NCBI GenBank assembly: GCA_002392915.1
Contig: DGHQ01000044.1
Span: forward strand, 24,589 to 88,588
Source of the DNA: Bacteroidales bacterium UBA3844
GTDB lineage: Bacteria; Bacteroidota; Bacteroidia; Bacteroidales; Paludibacteraceae
Reading direction: 5' to 3'
DNA length: 64,000 bases
How positions within the stretch are numbered: the stretch's first letter is position 1; every line of letters begins with the position of its first letter. The notes under the pieces were generated by a model. That model ran no database searches. It saw only the letters and a list, made by a program, of their open reading frames with translations, and was not told where the DNA came from. This document shows positions 1-7,618 of the stretch, in pieces. The position numbers and the translations under genes are program-made.

Positions 1-97
1 GAAGTCTCGGGGGATTGCGACAACATCATAAAACTTGCCTGAAAGGCAATACATTTTTTAACGAGTTCAAGCAAGAACGAGCTATTCATCACTTTGC

Positions 98-122
98 GGA
101 CAGGTTTGAAACCTGCCCCTAC
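98..122. repeat. Intergenic palindrome (REP-like)
   Basis: A palindrome centred on CAGGTTTGAAACCTG, followed by CCCCTAC, lies just past the stop of the histidine kinase gene. There is no T-tract on either side, so it is not a classic terminator. Short palindromes of this look are common in intergenic DNA of Bacteroidetes; the assignment as a dispersed repeat is inference, since only one copy is seen here. No gene is called in positions 1-138. Confidence 0.35.
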
Positions 123-138
123 GATTACAGGTGTACCC

Positions 139-1425
139 CTAAATGTCAGAAGTCTCCTTCCCTATCTCAAAACAATGCATAGCGTCGGAAAACTTATATT
201 TTATGTAGAGTCCGCTCTGTCTGCAGATGGCTTGTGAAATTGGAAGACCAAGTCCTGTGGAATTCTGTTTGCCTGGAGTATGGTAGAAAGGCACGAAAAT
301 CTGATTGTCTGGCAAAGCCTCTTCTATTCCACTATTTAAGACCCGCAAGTGGTCGGCCGTACTTTCCACTATAACAAGTCCACCTTGCTTATTGTGGACA
401 AATGCATTTTTCAGCAGGTTGGTGAGCAACATCGTCGCCAGAGTGGGATCCATTACATGCTGGAAATCGGAAGAAGATCGCATTTCGACGTGGATTTGCA
501 TTGCCGTGAAGATGGATTGCAGATCGGGCAAGATCCGCTCAGTCAGATTCTGAAAACTGACTAGTTCGCTTTTGGTGAATTGACCGTTTTCGATGCGGGA
601 AAGGTTGAGCAGAGTGCGGTTGAGCTGCACCATATTCCGAAGTTTACGGATCACTTTGCCAATCTCCACAATCTGCTCCTCACCCAAAGCAGGGTCTTCC
701 ATCAACAATTCCAACTGGTTCATGCAAACAGCCAGAGGGGTTTGAAGCTCGTGAGAGGCATTGCCGATGAAGTTTTTTTGTATCTCATACTGTTTTTGGC
801 TTCTCAGCATAGATTGCTCCACCGTCTCATTCAGCTGTCGGAATTCATCAATATTTGTAGGATTTACAAGTTTAGACGGTTTTTTGTGCAGACGGAACAG
901 CTCCGTCCAACGCAGCAGATTATAGAGGGGTTTCATGGTCTGACGCATCGAAAGAGTGTTGAGAAGCATCGTTCCAAACAGCAGGATCAAAGCCAGCGTG
1001 AGCATCCACTTGAAAATAGTCTCACGCAGATCATCTTTTTCAATGTGAGGGGTGTAGACCTCCAGTTCGTGGAAATTTCCGTCGTCATCACAATAGATAG
1101 TGGTCAGCATACGGGCAGACTCGTATTCCCTCATTTCCTTCACATAAACCTCACGGTCCTCATATCTGATATGATCATGAGAGGCTGCATACTCCGCGCT
1201 GACATCACGTATGGTGAATTGATTGTTATTGGAAATAAATGCCTCCTCCAGCTCTTCGCCCGCTAACGTACGCTTTATGATAATCTCCGACATCTCCTCA
1301 AGAGAGTCGTCGGTCTCATCATTCACCTCATCAATCAGAGCGTAATAGAAAGGGATGCTCCAAAATATGATTAGCAGTGCCATCAGCACAGAAAGACGCA
1401 GAGAGATATGATGCAGCAGTTTCAT
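139..1425 (-). CDS. Sensor histidine kinase of a two-component system
   Basis: Inner-membrane histidine kinase, 428 residues. It has a membrane segment at about residues 10-30, an extracytoplasmic sensor loop to about 138, a second membrane segment at about 140-160, then a short linker, a HisKA domain with the phospho-accepting His225 in the motif SHELQTP, and an HATPase_c domain with an N-box (NLLKNA, about 336-341) and a GLGL G-box at 391-394. The G1 box reads NSG instead of DxG, a variation I believe is tolerated in this group. It should phosphorylate the response regulator encoded directly upstream; the two reading frames overlap by four bases (ATGA), which suggests translational coupling. 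The periplasmic loop has no domain I recognise, so the signal is unknown. Placed beside the BspA-like genes, but no sequence evidence shows that it controls them. Confidence 0.93.
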   Translation of the reverse strand: MKLLHHISLRLSVLMALLIIFWSIPFYYALIDEVNDETDDSLEEMSEIIIKRTLAGEELEEAFISNNNQFTIRDVSAEYAASHDHIRYEDREVYVKEMREYESARMLTTIYCDDDGNFHELEVYTPHIEKDDLRETIFKWMLTLALILLFGTMLLNTLSMRQTMKPLYNLLRWTELFRLHKKPSKLVNPTNIDEFRQLNETVEQSMLRSQKQYEIQKNFIGNASHELQTPLAVCMNQLELLMEDPALGEEQIVEIGKVIRKLRNMVQLNRTLLNLSRIENGQFTKSELVSFQNLTERILPDLQSIFTAMQIHVEMRSSSDFQHVMDPTLATMLLTNLLKNAFVHNKQGGLVIVESTADHLRVLNSGIEEALPDNQIFVPFYHTPGKQNSTGLGLPISQAICRQSGLYIKYKFSDAMHCFEIGKETSDI

Positions 1426-2096
1426 GGCGTAGTGATTTTGTAGCCGAATCCATAGACAGTTTTCAGTTCGATATCCGCAGAAGCAGCCTTCAGACGCTTA
1501 CGCAAGTTTTTCATGTGGGCATAGATGAAATCGAAATTGTCCGACTGGTCTATATAGTCGCCCCACACCGCTTCTGCCAACGCCTCCTTGCTCACGACTC
1601 TGTCGGGGCGGCTGATAAGATAATGCAAGATGTCGAACTCCTTACGACTCACGTCCAAAGTTTTGCCTCCCACTTTGACAGAGAACAGGTCGGGATTCAG
1701 CTCTATATTTCCAAGGCAAATCGTCTGTTCACCATCCCGTCGACGACGCATAAGGCTTCTGATGCGTGCATGAAGTTCCGCCAGGTGAAAAGGTTTTGGA
1801 AGATAGTCGTCAGCCCCAAGTTCAAGGCCTTCAATTTTATCATCGACAGAATCGCGGGCGGAAAGTATGATGACGTTGCGATTGATTTTCTTTTCTGCCA
1901 ATTCTTTAAGCAGACTAAGTCCATTGCCATCCGGCAACATGATATCCAGCAGCACACAGTCGTATTCATAGAGAAGAAGTTTGGAGCGAGCCTCATCCAA
2001 GGTGGATGCCGTCTCCACCACGTAGCGAGCCTTAATAAGAGATTGACTTATCACCTCTTGCATTCCCTGGTCGTCTTCAATTATAAGTATTTTCAT
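1422..2096 (-). CDS. OmpR-family response regulator
   Basis: DNA-binding response regulator of 224 residues, first gene of the operon with the histidine kinase that follows it. The receiver domain (1-115) has the acidic pocket Asp8-Asp9, the phosphorylation site Asp51 in the motif LLDIMLPDG, Ser79 in place of the usual Thr, and Lys101 in LPKPF. A winged-helix Trans_reg_C domain (about 125-222) follows, with the typical sequence around VSRKEFDILHYL. This is the complete OmpR/PhoB layout, with the length usual for the family. The start is the ATG at 2096, about 36 bases from a good -7 box. Targets are not shown by the sequence; the closest divergent genes are BspA-like surface proteins. Confidence 0.95.
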   Translation of the reverse strand: MKILIIEDDQGMQEVISQSLIKARYVVETASTLDEARSKLLLYEYDCVLLDIMLPDGNGLSLLKELAEKKINRNVIILSARDSVDDKIEGLELGADDYLPKPFHLAELHARIRSLMRRRRDGEQTICLGNIELNPDLFSVKVGGKTLDVSRKEFDILHYLISRPDRVVSKEALAEAVWGDYIDQSDNFDFIYAHMKNLRKRLKAASADIELKTVYGFGYKITTP

Positions 2097-2131
2097 GCCC
2101 TATATTTTTATCCTATTAATATTACCAGATA

Positions 2132-2164
2132 CAAAGGTATCATTTTTCTTCAACCAATTACAAA
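2132..2164 (-). promoter_or_regulatory. Promoter of the two-component operon
   Basis: Read on the minus strand, TACCTTTG (2139-2132) matches the Bacteroidetes -7 box TAnnTTTG, and TTTG (2164-2161) lies 21 bases upstream as a -33 box. The response-regulator start codon is about 36 bases downstream. The -33 box falls at the edge of the orphan LRR-gene 3' end described at 2162-2188. Confidence 0.5.
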
Positions 2165-2188
2165 TCTGTGACATGGTTAAAAGAATAA
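2162..2188 (+). pseudogene. Orphan 3' end of a BspA-like LRR gene
   Basis: Nine codons in phase read KSVTWLKE then stop, and the DNA continues TCGGTAGCAAATAT. The same string, with very few changes, forms the true 3' end and downstream DNA of the LRR gene at 10998-12833 (positions 12807-12848). The homology runs on into the same terminator hairpin. No upstream LRR coding sequence is left: the remnant abuts the promoter of the two-component operon. The simplest reading is that a further LRR gene once lay here and was deleted, or that this boundary was created when the array was copied. Confidence 0.7.
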
Positions 2189-2210
2189 TCGGTAGCAAAT
2201 ATAAATTATT

Positions 2211-2241
2211 AAAGGGATGGACGACGGTTCATCCCTTTTTT
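2211..2241 (+). terminator. Terminator belonging to the lost LRR gene
   Basis: Stem AAAGGGATG / CATCCCTTT with a 10-base loop and a following T-run. It is the same hairpin as those at 6293, 10682 and 12857. It follows the orphan LRR 3' end and now has no intact gene in front of it on this strand. Confidence 0.75.
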
Positions 2242-2625
2242 CGTCGATATTTTTTCCAACCGTGGACGGAATGGGATCAATTCATAATGCATTATGCATA
2301 ATTGTGGGGGAATCCACACATCTGGGGAATCATCCTCTCGTAAACACACGGACGTGCGTGCCATGGTAATTCGACGGATTGTTTATTTGGAATTTTTGCC
2401 GTTGTATAATTTATTCATGATTTTGTAACATCGTTATTTTTATTGTCGTATGATTTATTCATAATTTCGCAACAATGTGCCATTTATGGCAGCATTGATA
2501 TTTGAATTGTAATAGAATTATACAGATATGGCAAAAAAACTACTTGTATCAATCGTGGCATTTGTGTTGTGCGTTACTGTTTTGGCGACGGAGATGGTTG
2601 TGAAACAGAAGAATGGAGAGAATTG
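2214..2625 (+). repeat. Direct repeat, copy 1: leader and signal-peptide region of a BspA-like gene
   Basis: This stretch is nearly identical to 10684-11095, offset 8470. By eye there are about nine mismatches before position 2612. It covers the terminator hairpin, about 290 bases of leader DNA, the promoter, the 5' untranslated region and the first codons of the gene. After the signal peptide the two genes diverge. The copied untranslated region contains a small perfect hairpin, TGCCAT-TT-ATGGCA (2478-2491). I see no gene in 2242-2527. Confidence 0.92.
2443..2469 (+). promoter_or_regulatory. Promoter of BspA-like gene (degenerate -7 box)
   Basis: TAATTTCG (2462-2469) with TTG at 2443-2445 sits about 60 bases before the start codon at 2528. 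The duplicate at 10932-10939 has TAATTTTG, a perfect TAnnTTTG. The spacing of 16 bases is short, so the -33 assignment is weak. Confidence 0.4.
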
Positions 2626-3592
2626 GAGAATTAATGTAAATGAGGTGGAAGAGATTATTTTTGACGAATCAATTCCCGAAGATTCGGCAATTCTGGATAC
2701 ATCAGTAACGCCACTTAAATTCAAAATTTTATCTGATTCTACGGTTGAAGTGATAAATGACGACTCATATAGAGAAGATGCATTCCCTGAATCCATTACG
2801 ATACCTGCCAAGGTACGAATTGAAGGCAAAACATATAATGTAATATCCATTGGTGATCATGCTTTTAGAGACTGTAACGGCTTGATCAGCATCAAAATCC
2901 CTAATAGTGTCTCTTCTATCGGGAAAGGTGCTTTTTCTTACTGCCAAAGTTTGACCAGCATCTACATCCCTGAGGGTGTCACTTCTATCGGGTCTTCAGC
3001 TTTTTTTGACTGTATGAGTTTGACCAGCATCGACATCCCTGAGGGTGTCACTTCTATCGGGTCTTCGGCTTTTGGTTATTGTATTGGGTTAACCAGCATC
3101 AACATCCCTAAGAGTCTCACTTTTATTGGATATTCTGCTTTTGCGAGCTGTAGGAGTTTGACCAACGTCAACATCCCTGAGAGTGTGACAACCATCGAGG
3201 AAGGTGCTTTTAGGGACTGTAACAAGTTAGATCCAAAATTATTAGTATATGATAAGGGAACTAAATGCCATGGCTGGATAGGTGATATAACGAAATGTAT
3301 TGCCATTGAAATTCCTGAAGGGGTCACATCCATCGATTATCGTGCTTTTTCTAATTGTAGCAATTTGATCAGCATCAGCATTCCTAAAAGTGTCACTTCT
3401 ATCGAGAATTTTGCTTTTTATAAATGTAGCAGTTTGATTAGCGTCAAAATTCCTGAAAGAGTCACTTCTATCGGTAATTATGCTTTTAGTAATTGCTCAA
3501 ATCTTGATGTCACGATTGACAATTCAAAAGATAATATAACACTTGGATATGGTGTATTTAATCTTTGCAAATCTGTGACATACCTGAAATAA
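2528..3592 (+). CDS. BspA-like leucine-rich repeat surface protein
   Basis: Secreted protein of 354 residues. A signal peptide (residues 1-20, cleavage near VLA-TEM) is followed by a short module with the pattern MVVKQKNG...NVNEVEEIIFDE, also found in the neighbouring LRR proteins. After a linker (about 55-95) come about ten LRR_5/BspA repeats of 23 residues with the core IPEGVTSIGSSAF and a conserved Cys. One insert reads KLLVYDKGTKCHGWIGD, a module repeated in the LRR protein at 10998. The end, CKSVTYLK, is the family's usual C terminus; there is no T9SS tail or anchor that I can see. BspA-family proteins bind host or bacterial surfaces; the ligand here is unknown. Its start and leader are a near copy of those of the 10998 gene. 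Confidence 0.9.
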   Translation: MAKKLLVSIVAFVLCVTVLATEMVVKQKNGENWRINVNEVEEIIFDESIPEDSAILDTSVTPLKFKILSDSTVEVINDDSYREDAFPESITIPAKVRIEGKTYNVISIGDHAFRDCNGLISIKIPNSVSSIGKGAFSYCQSLTSIYIPEGVTSIGSSAFFDCMSLTSIDIPEGVTSIGSSAFGYCIGLTSINIPKSLTFIGYSAFASCRSLTNVNIPESVTTIEEGAFRDCNKLDPKLLVYDKGTKCHGWIGDITKCIAIEIPEGVTSIDYRAFSNCSNLISISIPKSVTSIENFAFYKCSSLISVKIPERVTSIGNYAFSNCSNLDVTIDNSKDNITLGYGVFNLCKSVTYLK

Positions 3593-3610
3593 AGTCGACA
3601 TTTTCTTAAG

Positions 3611-3630
3611 GACGACCACAAGGGATCGCC
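3611..3630. repeat. Short palindromic intergenic repeat (CGACCACAAGGG type)
   Basis: The sequence CGACCACAAGGG-ATCGCC forms an imperfect hairpin between two LRR genes. A second copy, CGACCACAAGGG-TAAGCC, lies at 53111-53129. It is probably a member of a dispersed intergenic repeat family. Confidence 0.45.
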
Positions 3631-3715
3631 ATTATGGGTAGCATTTTCCAACAATTACGAATTAAATTTATCTTCCGTCAACGATGCAAAAAATAAATCA
3701 TTAAAATTTAGAGAT

Positions 3716-5035
3716 ATGAAAAAAATATTTACTTTATCAGTGATGCTCATTTTGTGTATGCTGACTTTTGCGACAGATTTCATGCGTATTAAGTTTAAAT
3801 ATGGCTGTATTGAAAAATATGAAGTGGACATTATCGAAGAAGTCAACTTAGAAGGAAGTACAACTGCAATAGACTTAATGCGAATAAAACTTAAAGATGG
3901 CAATATCGAAATACATGAAATGAGCATTATCGAAAAAGTCGAATTTGAAATAGGGGAAGACACTTCTTCCATAGGAGATACAACATCGACAGATAGCACT
4001 GTATTACCTTTAGCATTCAGTATCACATCTGATTCCACTGCGGAAGTGTCTAGTTTCCACACTTGTCATCAACATCAAAATCTAGATTCTATCTCCATCC
4101 CAGCGGAAATACAAATTGAGGGCAAAAAATATAATGTCACATCCATTGGCTCTTCGGCTTTTTATAAATGCCCCGGATTGACAAGCATTAACATCCCTGA
4201 GGGTGTCACTTCTATCGGGGCTTCGGCTTTTAAGGGCTGTGGCAGTTTGAAAAGTATCAATATCCCTAAGAGTGTCACTTCTATCGAGTCTTCGGCTTTT
4301 GGGGGCTGTAGCAATCTGACCAGCATCAGCATCCCTGAGGGTGTCACTTCTATCGGGACTTCAGCTTTTCTTAACTGTAGGAGTCTGACCAGCATCAGCA
4401 TCCCTGAGGGTGTCACTTCTATAGCGCATTATGCTTTTTGGGGCTGTAGTGGTCTGACCAGCATCAGCATCCCTGAGGGTGTCACTTCTATCGGTGATTT
4501 AGCTTTTAGAGAATGTAGCAGTCTGACCAGCATCTACATCCCTGAGGGTGTCACTTCTATCGGGTCCTCGGCTTTTTATAAATGTAGCAGTCTGACCAGC
4601 ATCTACATCCCTGAGGGTGTCACTTCTATCGGGTCTTCGGCTTTTTATGAATGTGGCAGTCTGACCAGCATCAACATCCCTGAGAGCGTTACTTTTATCG
4701 GTGCTGAGGCTTTTATGGTTTGTAGCAGTCTGACCAGCATCAGCATCCCTGAGGGTATAACTTCTATCGGGTCTTCGACTTTTGAGGGTTGTGGCAGTTT
4801 GAAAAGCATCAGCATTCCGGAAGGATTGACAAACATCGGGGAACATGCTTTTAGATTTTGTCGCAGTTTGAAAAGCATAGATATTCCTGAGAGCGTTACT
4901 TCTATCGGTAATTATGCTTTTAGTGGTTGCTCGAATCTTGATGTCACGATTGACAATTCGGAAGATAATGTAGAAGTTGGAAGAAATACTTTCCTCGGTT
5001 GCAAATCAGTCACATGGTTAAAAGAAAAAGATTAA
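3716..5035 (+). CDS. BspA-like leucine-rich repeat surface protein with near-identical repeats
   Basis: Secreted protein of 439 residues. The signal peptide (about 1-19, LCMLTFA-TD) is followed by two tandem copies of the short module MRIKxKxGxIExxExxIIEEV, about residues 22-45 and 55-78. From about residue 135 to 415 there are about twelve LRR_5 repeats of 23 residues. Many are almost identical at both protein level (SLTSIYIPEGVTSIGSSAF) and DNA level, with a 69-base period. The C terminus is the family's usual Cys-Lys-Ser-Val-Thr-Trp-Leu end. No membrane anchor or T9SS tail is visible. Role by family: adhesion or binding at the cell surface. It differs from its neighbours in lacking the KCYGW insert module. 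Confidence 0.9.
   Translation: MKKIFTLSVMLILCMLTFATDFMRIKFKYGCIEKYEVDIIEEVNLEGSTTAIDLMRIKLKDGNIEIHEMSIIEKVEFEIGEDTSSIGDTTSTDSTVLPLAFSITSDSTAEVSSFHTCHQHQNLDSISIPAEIQIEGKKYNVTSIGSSAFYKCPGLTSINIPEGVTSIGASAFKGCGSLKSINIPKSVTSIESSAFGGCSNLTSISIPEGVTSIGTSAFLNCRSLTSISIPEGVTSIAHYAFWGCSGLTSISIPEGVTSIGDLAFRECSSLTSIYIPEGVTSIGSSAFYKCSSLTSIYIPEGVTSIGSSAFYECGSLTSINIPESVTFIGAEAFMVCSSLTSISIPEGITSIGSSTFEGCGSLKSISIPEGLTNIGEHAFRFCRSLKSIDIPESVTSIGNYAFSGCSNLDVTIDNSEDNVEVGRNTFLGCKSVTWLKEKD
4140..4920 (+). repeat. 69-base tandem repeats inside LRR gene
   Basis: About eleven in-frame copies of a 69-base unit. The best-conserved part is ATCCCTGAGGGTGTCACTTC, repeated with hardly any change in most copies. The high DNA identity, beyond what the protein needs, suggests recent unit duplication or gene conversion and predicts length variation by slippage. 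Confidence 0.85.
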
Positions 5036-5468
5036 ATTGATTGCGATTGAATAGATCAAGAAGCCAATCTCGCACATCAAGTGGATCTGAATTGTCTCCT
5101 AAACGATCACCAAACTGATAAAAAAATCAGAAAACCGCAGAATATTTATTTTGAAATTTTTGTATTATATAAATTATCTATATTCGTCGTCGTAATTATA
5201 GAGACAACAATTTTTTTGAATTGTTAAATCTAGAACGTACGGTCAAAACTTCTTACGTTGATAATGTGGGGCACTATGTGAACCAATAATAACAACGATT
5301 AACATAGTAGTAAGACAAAATGGAAAAATCGTTAATTTGATGTAGAAGGAGAAAGAATGATGTCATTATCGACAATTAAAAAGCAACATGGTAGTTGAAA
5401 CAGATGTTTCACCGATTACAGAGATCCATGGCATCATTTATGAAAAAATTAAAATAAAATTCAAAAAT
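5036..5468. other. Intergenic region between two LRR genes
   Basis: AT-rich, 433 bases. It contains a small inverted repeat, AACAATT...AATTGTT, near 5208-5226, and a weak promoter-like TATATTCG at 5179-5186. An in-frame upstream ATG exists at 5388 but would place 27 polar residues before the signal peptide, so it was not used as the start. I see no gene here. Confidence 0.5.
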
Positions 5469-6269
5469 ATGAAAAAGAAACTACTGGCCTTAGGTGCTTC
5501 ATTAGCACTATGCATACCAATGTTGGCAATAGACTTGGTGACTACAAACATGATTGTAAAACAAAAAAACGGAAATGAGTGGAAGATTAACGTAGAAGAC
5601 GTTGAAGAGGTTGTGTACCAAAGAATAGTTCTTGAAGACACATCCATTGTTGATGCATCGGAGACCCCACTTAAATTCAAAATATTGTCGGATTCAACGG
5701 CAGAAGTAACAAAAGACAATTCGTACAAACTCACTGATTTTCCAGATTCAATCAAGATTCCTACTAAAGTTAGAATCGACAACGTTGTATACAAAGTCAC
5801 AAGCATCGGATACGAAGCATTCCGTGAGTGTAAAGGTCTATCAAGTATAGAGATTCCAGAAAGTATCACAAAAATCGACAACTGGGCACTTTACGATTGC
5901 ACTGGATTGGAGCCAAGAATATTGGTATACAACAATGGCACAAAATGCTATGGCTGGGTAGGAAACAGATCTGTATGTAAAACAGTTGAGATTCCAACAG
6001 GTGTGAAAGAGATAGGTGATGCTGCTTTCTACAGTTTAAAAAATTTGACAAGCGTAACAATACCTAATACTGTGATATCGTTAGGTACTTCAGCATTCAG
6101 CGAATGTTCTAGTTTGACTAAAATAGAGATTCCTGAGAGTGTGACTCAGATCAACTACGGATTCTACAACTGCAAAAAACTTGATGTCATAATCCACAAC
6201 TCAGAAGAGAATGTGAATATCGATAAAAGCTTTTACAAAGATGTCAAATCTGTGAAATTTACAAAATAA
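5469..6269 (+). CDS. BspA-like leucine-rich repeat protein, short
   Basis: Secreted protein of 266 residues when started at the ATG at 5469, chosen because it puts the signal peptide MKKKLLALGASLALCIPMLA at the N terminus. The shared module MIVKQKNGNEWKINVEDVEEV follows the signal peptide (given here as its consensus with neighbours, one residue shifted in places). It has about five LRR_5 repeats, more diverged than in the two genes upstream, and one KCYGWVGN insert near residue 160. The end, VKSVKFTK, is the usual family end. A terminator follows at 6293. The codons and repeats are less uniform than in the 3716 gene, which suggests an older copy. Role by family: surface binding; ligand unknown. 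Confidence 0.85.
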   Translation: MKKKLLALGASLALCIPMLAIDLVTTNMIVKQKNGNEWKINVEDVEEVVYQRIVLEDTSIVDASETPLKFKILSDSTAEVTKDNSYKLTDFPDSIKIPTKVRIDNVVYKVTSIGYEAFRECKGLSSIEIPESITKIDNWALYDCTGLEPRILVYNNGTKCYGWVGNRSVCKTVEIPTGVKEIGDAAFYSLKNLTSVTIPNTVISLGTSAFSECSSLTKIEIPESVTQINYGFYNCKKLDVIIHNSEENVNIDKSFYKDVKSVKFTK

Positions 6270-6292
6270 GAATCATTGCAAAATGATAAATC

Positions 6293-6327
6293 AAAATGGG
6301 ATGGACGATGGTTCATCCCATTTTTTT
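6293..6327 (+). terminator. Rho-independent terminator of LRR gene
   Basis: Stem AAAATGGGATG / CATCCCATTTT with a 10-base loop and a run of seven T. Same core (GGGATGGACGAYGGTTCATCCC) as the terminators at 2211, 10682 and 12857. Confidence 0.88.
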
Positions 6328-6624
6328 GCAGGAAAAATGAGGTATGCAAAAGGCGGAACCATTGATTCCATCATTGCAAGTCAGAAAGGGCGATCGACAA
6401 TAAAACAGAGAATAGGAGTCCTCAGAGAAAGTCTACGACTACTTTTGAGAGGGAATGATAAAAAACAGCCATTAATAAGACAGAGCAAATTTTTTCAACC
6501 AAAGCTCCATTTTCAACTCATAAGGAGGTCAAAAAATGCAAAAGGCAATCAAAAAATTGCATATTAGGAGTTTTATGTTTTAATTTGCAAGCATATTCTA
6601 AAATTGCAGAATTATTTTTATAAC
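6328..6624. other. Intergenic region before fabH
   Basis: About 300 bases upstream of the fatty-acid operon. An open frame at 6283-6567 runs straight through the terminator and has no recognisable protein character, so it is not called. The promoter of the fab operon must lie here but I find no clean TAnnTTTG box. Confidence 0.4.
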
Positions 6625-7581
6625 ATGAGAATTATCGGAACCGGCAGTGCATTGCCAAAATTCGTCGCTACGAACCAGATGTTGTCCGAAGTGATGGATA
6701 CAAGCGATGAGTGGATTTCCACTCGCACTGGAATCAAGCGCCGTCATCTCTTGGTAAATCAGGAGTTGGAGGAAATCGGCGTCGAGGCGATCGAGAATGC
6801 CCTAAAAGATGCTGGCATAACAGCAAAGGATTTAGACTACATCATCTGTTCCAACACAGTGAATGAGTATATCACTCCAGGTTTGGGTTGTGTATTGCAG
6901 GGTCACATTGGAGCCACTTGCCCAAGCATTGACATCAATGCCGCATGCGCAGGTTTTCTATATGGAATGCAAATTGCGGAATCGTTCATTAAGACTGGAG
7001 TTGCGAAAAAGATTTTGATTGTGGCTGCGGAAGAGCCATCAAGAATCCCAACTTGGACAGACAGAAGCACAAGCGTCTTGTTTGGAGACGGTGCGGGAGC
7101 TGTCATCGTCAGTGCTGATGGCGACGACGTGCTTGCTATGCGTTCGACAACAACATCCGCTCCAATCGTGCTATATAGCAAAAGAGCGATGGAGAAGACT
7201 CCATTCGTCGGCGAGATCGAAGGAAATGTTCCGTTGGTGATGAACGGACGTGAAGTGTTCAGAATGGCAGTGTCAAACTCACAGGACGACATAAAGGCTG
7301 TGATGGAAGAGGCAAACATCACGTCCAGCCAGGTGAAATATTTCGTGCTTCACCAAGCAAACATAAGAATCATCGAGTCGATCCGCCACTTCTTGGATGA
7401 GCCAGAAGAGAAATTCCCAACTACAATTGAGAACACAGGAAATATGTCGTCGGCATGTATTCCTATCCTGCTCGACAGGTTGAACAAGGAAGGCAAGTTG
7501 TCGAAGGGCGACATTTTGGTGTTCAGCGCGTTTGGCGCGGGATTCCAGACATCTGCATGCGTAGTTCGTTGGAACAAGTAA
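6625..7581 (+). CDS. fabH: 3-oxoacyl-[acyl-carrier-protein] synthase III
   Basis: Starts fatty-acid synthesis by condensing an acyl-CoA primer (acetyl- or branched) with malonyl-ACP; cytoplasmic. With the ATG at 6625 the protein has 318 residues, the usual FabH length; an upstream ATG at 6604 would add seven residues not typical of the family. The catalytic triad is complete: Cys108 in AACAGFLYG, His243 in LHQAN and Asn273 in ENTGNMSS. It is the first gene of a three-gene run with fabK (38 bases later) and fabF (19 bases after that), so the three probably form one operon. acpP, fabD and fabG are not present here. Its own regulation is not apparent. Confidence 0.95.
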   Translation: MRIIGTGSALPKFVATNQMLSEVMDTSDEWISTRTGIKRRHLLVNQELEEIGVEAIENALKDAGITAKDLDYIICSNTVNEYITPGLGCVLQGHIGATCPSIDINAACAGFLYGMQIAESFIKTGVAKKILIVAAEEPSRIPTWTDRSTSVLFGDGAGAVIVSADGDDVLAMRSTTTSAPIVLYSKRAMEKTPFVGEIEGNVPLVMNGREVFRMAVSNSQDDIKAVMEEANITSSQVKYFVLHQANIRIIESIRHFLDEPEEKFPTTIENTGNMSSACIPILLDRLNKEGKLSKGDILVFSAFGAGFQTSACVVRWNK

Positions 7582-7618
7582 AAGACAGTTAAGAATTTAT
7601 TAGAAAATTACATACAAC

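Noticed and set aside
1..138. Open frames at the left edge, one ending at 42 (EVSGDCDNIIKLA) and a hairpin TTGCCT-GAA-AGGCAA at 35-49
   Set aside because: They could be the end and terminator of a plus-strand gene lying to the left, but too little is visible to support either.
580..1266. Long plus-strand frame opposite the histidine kinase
   Set aside because: It is the antisense shadow of a well-supported gene.
4140..4920. Regularly spaced repeats as a CRISPR array
   Set aside because: The repeats are in frame, with no variable spacers, and code for LRR units.
5388..5468. Upstream ATG extending the third LRR protein by 27 residues
   Set aside because: The extension precedes a perfect signal peptide that must be at the N terminus.
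6283..6567. 94-codon open frame between LRR gene and fabH
   Set aside because: It begins before and runs through a strong terminator hairpin, and its composition is not protein-like.
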